Positions 58,964-64,000 of a stretch of 64,000 nucleotides of DNA are shown piece after piece. The notes below the pieces were generated by a model, which did no database searches, had not been told where the DNA came from, and saw nothing but the letters and a program-made list of their open reading frames with translations. The DNA comes from Nisaea sp. GTDB taxonomy: Bacteria; Pseudomonadota; Alphaproteobacteria; Thalassobaculales; Thalassobaculaceae. The DNA lies in NCBI RefSeq assembly GCF_017640745.1, contig NZ_JAEPQA010000001.1:206852-270851 (forward strand), given 5' to 3'. Numbering within the stretch: position 1 is the first letter of the stretch; the number at the start of each line of letters is the position of its first letter. The position numbers were made by a program, and so were the translations under genes.

Positions 58964-60058
58964 TTATACTAAAATATCGAGCGTTGCGCGGCCAACTGAA
59001 GGCGTGAAGCTGAATGGCGATTGCCCACTTCCTTCAATGCCGAAACCGCCATCAGAGCGGTTCTGACCCGACTGCTCGATCCCGAATGGTCCTGTCTCGG
59101 ATTGGCCGCCCAGGTTCGCCGCGACGGAGAACGGCGATCCATTCGATCCCTCGGACGCACCACTCTCCGCTGCAAACGGAGTGACCTCAATGCCTTCCGC
59201 AGGCGACGCCGGATCCGCACCGGTGTCCGGCGCAACGGGCGCGTTCACGGCGGAGGCCTCCGACGCGTCTCCGCCCTCGGTCAGTTCCTCGAGTTCTTCG
59301 GCGCTTGCCTGCGCCTGTTCAGCGCGCGCCTGCTGTATGCCCTGTGTCGCCTGCGAAGCCACGGCCCGGTCGGCACCGGACGGCTCCGCCGGCGCCAGAG
59401 CGGCACGGCGCACCTGTTCCAGCTTGCGGATCGTCGCGTCCGGATCACCCGGTATCGGGCTCGCATCGATCGGCACCTCGCCGCCGACCGCATATTGCCG
59501 TCCGTCCGGGCCCGACTGGTAGGTATAGGAAATCGAGCCCGCATATTGGCCGCCAACCGCCTTGTGCGCCTGCTCGTGACGGCGAACCTCGGCATCGCGC
59601 TGCTTCAGGTCCTGGACCAGCTCTTCCTCTTCCTGGGTCAGCTCACCCGGCCCGGTCTCTTCCTCTCCTGTTGCGGAAGTCACCGCCTGGGAGCCGCCTG
59701 CCGGATCCGACGGCTGAGCGATTCCGGCGCCGGCGTCGGAAGCGGTTCCGCCATCCTTTTCGGCTGTCCCGCCATTCTGTTCCTGGATCGCGGCGATGCT
59801 AGGAGGCGCCAGAAGTCCATTTAGGCCAGATGCGAAAAACGGCCCCTCGTCTTCACCTTCTTCGGGCTCGCCATTGCCGAAGGGACGAATGACGGAGGAT
59901 CCCGACGCTTCACCAAGCGAAGCAACAGAACTCTTCCCGGCGCCCTCTCCGGCAAAGCGATCGAGCGGATTGGCACGGTCATCGCGCTGACCAAAAGCCG
60001 CGCCGGCGAACGCGCTGTTCGCCCGGATGATGAGACCTGTTTCGACGCCAGAGACCAT
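58964..60058 (-). CDS. SprA-like putative metalloprotease (HEQAH)
   Basis: A 364-residue protein with a conserved core at about 145-245: RDAEVRRHEQAHKAVGGQY, then SYTYQSGPDGRQYAVGGEV and a PGDPDATIRKLEQVRRAALAP helix. This matches the SprA-related putative metalloprotease family, with HEQAH (161-165) as an HExxH zinc motif. The flanks are long, acidic and low in complexity, and the C-terminus carries a short repeated FGIE-x-SGQ. There is no signal peptide. AGGGAT precedes the ATG. Proteolytic activity is not established for the family. Confidence 0.8.
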   Translation of the reverse strand: MVSGVETGLIIRANSAFAGAAFGQRDDRANPLDRFAGEGAGKSSVASLGEASGSSVIRPFGNGEPEEGEDEGPFFASGLNGLLAPPSIAAIQEQNGGTAEKDGGTASDAGAGIAQPSDPAGGSQAVTSATGEEETGPGELTQEEEELVQDLKQRDAEVRRHEQAHKAVGGQYAGSISYTYQSGPDGRQYAVGGEVPIDASPIPGDPDATIRKLEQVRRAALAPAEPSGADRAVASQATQGIQQARAEQAQASAEELEELTEGGDASEASAVNAPVAPDTGADPASPAEGIEVTPFAAESGASEGSNGSPFSVAANLGGQSETGPFGIEQSGQNRSDGGFGIEGSGQSPFSFTPSVGRATLDILV

Positions 60059-60275
60059 TTCTATCCCTAGTTACCGGAAATTCTGTCCGGAGTTCTGGAA
60101 ACTGGAAAGTAAGTCAACCGGGGCGATCGGTCAATCTCGTGCCGTTCACGAACGAGTGCCGGCCAAATGGCCGCGAGAATTGCATCCTCGTGAAATGAGC
60201 TTATTTATTTCGAGCGCCTTTGGACAGACATCGCTCTCCCGCCCGGCGTCGAAAAACAAGAAAAACAGGTGACCC

Positions 60276-61499
60276 GTGACAGCCAAGCCCAAGGCGCCGC
60301 CGATCCTCGTGCTGATCGCCGCGACTGCGACCGGTCCGCTGGCGCTCAATCTCTTCGTCCCCTCGATGCCGGGCCTCGTCGGGCTGTTCGGAACCGATTA
60401 CGGGACCGTACAGCTTACCTTGACGCTCTATCTCGCCGGCGTAGCCATCGGACAGCTTATCTACGGGCCGATCTCGGACCGGATCGGCCGCCGCCCTACT
60501 CTCTTGGCAGGTCTCACTATTTTCGCACTTTCGAGCCTGGCCTGTTCCTTCGCGACCTCTATCGATCTCCTGATCGCGGGCCGGATCTTCCAGGCCCTTG
60601 GCGGATGCGCCGGCATGGTGCTCGGACGCGCCATCGTGCGCGACGTCTATGAGCGCGAGGAAGCCGCGCCGGTGATCGCCTATATCACCATGGCGATGGC
60701 GGTCGCACCCATGATCGGCCCGGCGATCGGCGGGTTCCTCGACAGCGCGTTCGGCTGGTATGCGGGCTTCTATGTTGTCGCCGCGGTCGGCGGAGCGGTG
60801 CTGCTCTATGCCATTCCGTCCCTGCACGAGACCCACCCGCAGCGGGAGAGCAGGATCGACGTCGTGGCACTGCTGCGAAGCTATGGAACGCTGCTCGGCT
60901 CGAAAGCCTTCCTCGGCTATACCCTAAATACCTCCTTCTCGATCGGCTGCTTCTTCGCCTTTCTCTCCTCGGCGCCGTACGTGACGATCAACATTCTTGG
61001 GCTGGAGCCGCAGGTTTACGGCTTCTTCTTCATCATTGTCTCGCTGTCCTACATGTCCGGCAATTTCACTGCGACTCGCCTGTCGAGGCGTCTGGGGATC
61101 GATCGCATGATCCTGCTCGGCTGCAGCGTCTCCCTGCTCGGGGCGCTGACCCTAACGACGGTTTCGACGATGGGCGTGATCAGCGCGACGGCGATCTTCC
61201 TGCCCTTCGCGCTTGTCGCATTCGGAAACGGCATGAGCCAGCCGAACGCGATTGCAGGCGCCGTCAGCGTGAACCCCGCCATCGCCGGCGCCGCGTCGGG
61301 CCTCATGGGCTTCCTGCAGATGTGCGCCGGCGGCCTTGCCACTGTGGCGGTCGGGTACTTCCAGGACGATACCGGCTACGGAGCACTCGCTTATGCCCTG
61401 ATGATCGGATCCGGCGGCGCCCTTCTGAGCCTCCTGCTTGCCATCCGCGCGGCAGCCGAGGCGCGGGCCGCAACGCAGGGTGCCACGGCGAATGAGTAG
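60276..61499 (+). CDS. MFS exporter, Bcr/CflA type
   Basis: A 407-residue major-facilitator protein with 12 hydrophobic helices and the Bcr/CflA drug-efflux features: SMPGLVGLFGTDYGTVQLTLTLYLAG near helix 2, the loop motif GPISDRIGRRP, and FQALGGCAGMVLGRAIVRD in helix 4. It should export small amphipathic compounds; the substrate is unknown. The start is GTG at 60276 with AGGTGA just upstream. The stop overlaps the next gene by eight bases. Confidence 0.9.
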   Translation: MTAKPKAPPILVLIAATATGPLALNLFVPSMPGLVGLFGTDYGTVQLTLTLYLAGVAIGQLIYGPISDRIGRRPTLLAGLTIFALSSLACSFATSIDLLIAGRIFQALGGCAGMVLGRAIVRDVYEREEAAPVIAYITMAMAVAPMIGPAIGGFLDSAFGWYAGFYVVAAVGGAVLLYAIPSLHETHPQRESRIDVVALLRSYGTLLGSKAFLGYTLNTSFSIGCFFAFLSSAPYVTINILGLEPQVYGFFFIIVSLSYMSGNFTATRLSRRLGIDRMILLGCSVSLLGALTLTTVSTMGVISATAIFLPFALVAFGNGMSQPNAIAGAVSVNPAIAGAASGLMGFLQMCAGGLATVAVGYFQDDTGYGALAYALMIGSGGALLSLLLAIRAAAEARAATQGATANE

Positions 61500-62076
61500 C
61501 GCACCGGGACAAATCCCCCCGGCCGCCGACGCTCTGCTGGCGAAAGCACAGGCACTGCTGTCAAATGCGGTTAGCGAACGGGACGCCGCCTTCCGTTATC
61601 CGGTTCTGGCAACAGCCGACGATGAGGGCGGCGCCAATGCGCGCATCCTGATCCTGCGCGACTTCGATGCCGAAAGCTGGCGTGTCACGCTCCATACCGA
61701 CCGGCGTAGCGCGAAAATGTCCGAAATCGCCGCCGGAAATACTGCAAGCCTGGTCTTTTACGACCACATCGCCGCACTTCAGGTTCGCATGAAAGGTACC
61801 GGCGAGACAGAGAAGGAAAAATCGGCGCTCAGGAACGTCTGGGAGAACCTCCCCGATGGCACCAAACCGAACTATCGAAGCGCAAAGCCTCCAGGAGCCC
61901 TCCTTGAATCTGCCGATGGCAACCCGGTTTCGCTAGGACAAACGGATGGCTTCGAGAATTTCGCCATCATTCGTTTCATCCCCGAAAGCGTCGACATCCT
62001 GCAGCTCTCGCCCCAAGGAAACAGCCGCTACCGCTTCAGCCCCCGGACGCGTCTGGGGACGTGGCTGATACCTTAA
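61492..62076 (+). CDS. Pyridoxamine 5'-phosphate oxidase-family (Alr4036-type) flavoprotein
   Basis: A 194-residue split-barrel FMN-binding protein of the PNPOx-like family. It has the N-terminal helix with ALLSNAVSERDAAFRYPVLAT, the FMN-contact ARILILRDFD and TDRRSAKMSEI, and the C-terminal RYRFSPRTRLGTWLIP that resembles the PdxH end. True PdxH substrate residues are not clear, so the role may be other flavin reduction. ATG at 61492 lies within the MFS gene's last codons, indicating translational coupling. Confidence 0.82.
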   Translation: MSSAPGQIPPAADALLAKAQALLSNAVSERDAAFRYPVLATADDEGGANARILILRDFDAESWRVTLHTDRRSAKMSEIAAGNTASLVFYDHIAALQVRMKGTGETEKEKSALRNVWENLPDGTKPNYRSAKPPGALLESADGNPVSLGQTDGFENFAIIRFIPESVDILQLSPQGNSRYRFSPRTRLGTWLIP

Positions 62077-62088
62077 GCCGAAGCCCCT

Positions 62089-62433
62089 TCAACGGTCGAA
62101 AATACTGAGTTTCAGCTCTTCGGATCTGCCAAGCCAGATGACATGGTCGGTATGGTCACTCAGCTCCTCGCCGGTATCGGCGTGCACGAAAACCGTGAGC
62201 CCCTCCCGGTTGAGGGAGAGCCAGGGAATTAGGGATCCGAACATCTCCGGTGCGAAAGCGACCTGATAGCTGAAACACGGGTGCGGACCGACCGGCTTTT
62301 CATGAAACCGCCCCATCTCGATATCGAACCGGCGCTCTATCTCATCGCGCAGGCGCCGCGCCGTCTCGGCGGTCCCGGCATCGAAATAGACGTGGGCGTG
62401 GTAGCCGCGAATCTCTGAAACGTCTCTTGTCAT
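62089..62433 (-). CDS. DOPA 4,5-dioxygenase-family protein
   Basis: A 114-residue protein matching the DOPA 4,5-dioxygenase family (small extradiol-type fold). The metal-binding histidines are in GYHAHVYFD (about 10-18), GPHPCFSYQVAF and the later FVHADTGEELSDHTDHVIWLG. In bacteria such proteins are mostly uncharacterised; DOPA ring cleavage is established only for some members. AGAGGAATGACCC precedes the ATG. It converges on the PNPOx-family gene and is divergent from the PAS gene. Confidence 0.88.
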   Translation of the reverse strand: MTRDVSEIRGYHAHVYFDAGTAETARRLRDEIERRFDIEMGRFHEKPVGPHPCFSYQVAFAPEMFGSLIPWLSLNREGLTVFVHADTGEELSDHTDHVIWLGRSEELKLSIFDR

Positions 62434-62664
62434 GGGTCATTCCTCTTCCGCTCCCCGAACCGGAGCGGGATGCCAGACTGGATCAACTCTGCCACCTCCG
62501 CCAGCCGACTTTTGGGCTGCACGAAAAAGATGATTTTGACGATCGGCGAAAATGCTGCTCGACTTACCGAAGCATCCAAGCGGAATTGGACCCCGCAGAC
62601 AGCGGCTTGGCGCCCGGATTTTGCGAATCCGGCAGAAAAGCGCCCGGTTCTTGAGGACGAGCGG

Positions 62665-63219
62665 ATGAGCCATTCCACAGACGCGATCAGGACCGAGCTG
62701 AGCTCTCAGGGAAACGAATTCCTCGATTACTGGCTTTCCCTGCGTGCAGGCCGGCTGCTGCCCGACCGGGCTGAGTTCGATCCGGTCCAGGTGAAGCATC
62801 TGTTGCCGTTCATCGTGATCCACGAGCTGATCGACCCGGAGATAATCCGGCTCAGGCTTGTTGGCACCGGGGTGGTCAGCCAGTACGGCCAGGAAAGCAC
62901 CGGGCGGAACTATCTCGATTTCGTCGAACCGGAGCGCCGGGCCAAGGCATCGGAAGCCATCTTCCTCGTCCGCGAGCATCCCGCCGGCATGAGCGTCACC
63001 CTCCAGTCATCAACGCATGGCGGCGGCAATTTGCTGCGCCGAACGATTGCCCTTCCGGTGGGAGACGCGAAAGAAGACCGAAAATTCGTCTATTTCTGCA
63101 GCACTCGCCATGAGGCGAGCGAACGGCCCCTGACCGAGCCGGCAAAGCTCGCCGTTCAGTCGGTTGCCAACCGGCGCTACTTCGATATAGGCGCCGGGAT
63201 ACCCGAATTTTCGGACTGA
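62665..63219 (+). CDS. PAS_5-domain protein
   Basis: A 184-residue protein with a single PAS-like fold of the PAS_5 type common in alphaproteobacteria. DYWLSLRAGRLLPDRAEFDPVQVKHLLPFI near the N-terminus and YGQESTGRNYLDFV mark it, followed by the core strand region to about 150. No kinase, cyclase or helix-turn-helix domain is attached. ATG at 62665 has GAGGA upstream; the in-frame stretch above it looks non-coding. Function unknown, possibly a small sensory or scaffold protein. Confidence 0.82.
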   Translation: MSHSTDAIRTELSSQGNEFLDYWLSLRAGRLLPDRAEFDPVQVKHLLPFIVIHELIDPEIIRLRLVGTGVVSQYGQESTGRNYLDFVEPERRAKASEAIFLVREHPAGMSVTLQSSTHGGGNLLRRTIALPVGDAKEDRKFVYFCSTRHEASERPLTEPAKLAVQSVANRRYFDIGAGIPEFSD

Positions 63220-63224
63220 GCAGG

Positions 63225-64000
63225 CTAGAAGTCGCTGAGACCGTTGAACAGAACCAATGCGACGGATACCGGCACGACAATCCGAAGCAGCCAGATCCAG
63301 AGCCAACCCAGAGCCCCGTTCAGACCGGCAAAGAGAAAGGCATCGCGCCGCTGCAGGCTCCAGCCGACGAAAAGCGAGATGAAGATCCCGCTCAGGGGGA
63401 GAAGAACGGAGGATGCGAGAAGGTCGAACAGCCCGAAGAGATCTTCTCCGGCGATCCGCACCTCCTTCAGCAGGCTGAAGCTCAGTCCCGGAGCCAGGCC
63501 CATGCCGAGCACCAGCAAGCCCATCAAGAGCGACGCGGAACGGCGCCGGAGACCGAAACGGTCCATGCAGATGGCAACGGTAACCTCGAGGACGGAGATC
63601 ATCGACGTCAATCCGGCGGCGGCAAGCAGGAAGAAGAAAGCCGCCGCGAGCACCGTCCCGCCTTCGATCTCGCTGAAAACCCGCGGCAGGGCGACGAAGG
63701 CCAGCTCGGGGCCGGAGGAAGGGTCGAGCCCATAGGCAAACACGGCCGGAAAAATGGCCACGCCCGCGAGCACCGCGAACAATGTGTCCCCGGTCACGAT
63801 ATAGAGAGCCGATCTCAGAACCGGCACCTCGGTTCGCATGTAGCTCCCATAGGTAATGAAGATCGCCATGCCGATCCCGATCGAGAAGAACGCCTGGCCA
63901 AGCGCCGCAAGATAGACGCTCGGACGGCCGAAGGCTTCGAGATCGACGCGGAACAGATAATCGAGACCGCCAGCGCCGTCCGGCCGTGACAAACCATAGA
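63225..64000 (-). CDS. Sodium:neurotransmitter symporter-family transporter, C-terminal part
   Basis: The frame is open to the window edge and codes the last about 258 residues of an NSS (SNF) family Na+-coupled transporter. Helices after residue 20 include LGQAFFSIGIGMAIFITYGSYM, the family's sodium-site helix 6-7 region, and FVALPRVFSEIEGG, then AAAGLTSMISVLEVTVA (helix 8 with the Na+-binding Ser/Thr). Several more helices follow. The family imports amino acids or related solutes. The N-terminal half lies outside the window. Confidence 0.88.
   Translation of the reverse strand, partial: YGLSRPDGAGGLDYLFRVDLEAFGRPSVYLAALGQAFFSIGIGMAIFITYGSYMRTEVPVLRSALYIVTGDTLFAVLAGVAIFPAVFAYGLDPSSGPELAFVALPRVFSEIEGGTVLAAAFFFLLAAAGLTSMISVLEVTVAICMDRFGLRRRSASLLMGLLVLGMGLAPGLSFSLLKEVRIAGEDLFGLFDLLASSVLLPLSGIFISLFVGWSLQRRDAFLFAGLNGALGWLWIWLLRIVVPVSVALVLFNGLSDF

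Overview
The window is a GC-rich chromosomal segment from an alphaproteobacterium, most likely of the Rhodospirillales type. The assignment rests on gene order and content: tig-clpP-clpX-lon-hupB running into the nuo operon, nuoN-birA-coaX at its end, a GcrA cell-cycle regulator (essentially confined to alphaproteobacteria) and a glnB-glnA pair. The genus cannot be fixed from sequence alone. No insertion sequence, prophage, CRISPR array or transposase was seen, so this is largely core genome.

Left part (1-25.3 kb, almost all minus strand): coaX (cut by the window edge), birA and the complete 14-gene complex I operon nuoA-N. A 25-codon reading frame sits between nuoI and nuoJ. Next come tRNA-Asp, a small unknown protein, tRNA-Val, hupB, and the proteostasis set lon, clpX, clpP and tig. 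The trigger factor carries an unusual His-Asp repeat. tRNA-Leu and malonyl-CoA decarboxylase (coupled to the NAD(P)H-hydrate repair gene nnr) follow.

Middle (26.9-47 kb): a DUF423 membrane protein, tRNA-His, two divergent aminotransferases, a metallo-beta-lactamase-fold hydrolase, and glnB-glnA with a sigma-54-type promoter and a good terminator. Then a DMT transporter, an orphan ParA, an exported unknown, an acyl-CoA thioesterase, parE, a DEAD-box RNA helicase with a clear sigma-70 promoter, a RAM-only Lrp-like protein, a pentapeptide-repeat protein, an SDR-pepN-racemase operon, gcrA and a UDP-glucuronate decarboxylase.

Right part (47-64 kb): a Ycf46-like AAA ATPase, an acyl-CoA dehydrogenase and a nitroreductase. 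A plus-strand run then reads CoA-transferase, MoxR/CoxD, CoxE, XdhC N-part, XdhC C-part, a MoeA-like/MobA-like fusion and a SufU-like scaffold. It looks like a maturation module for a molybdenum hydroxylase whose structural genes are not in the window. After it come a mini flagellar-rod-like protein, an exported Cys-containing unknown, an HEQAH SprA-like protein, an MFS exporter with a PNPOx-family protein, a DOPA-dioxygenase-family protein, a PAS_5 protein and the C-terminal part of an NSS transporter.

The most unusual items are the (His-Asp)11 tract in trigger factor, the molybdenum-hydroxylase maturation operon ending in a SufU-like gene, the small frame between nuoI and nuoJ, and GANTC-rich intergenic regions at hupB and gcrA.
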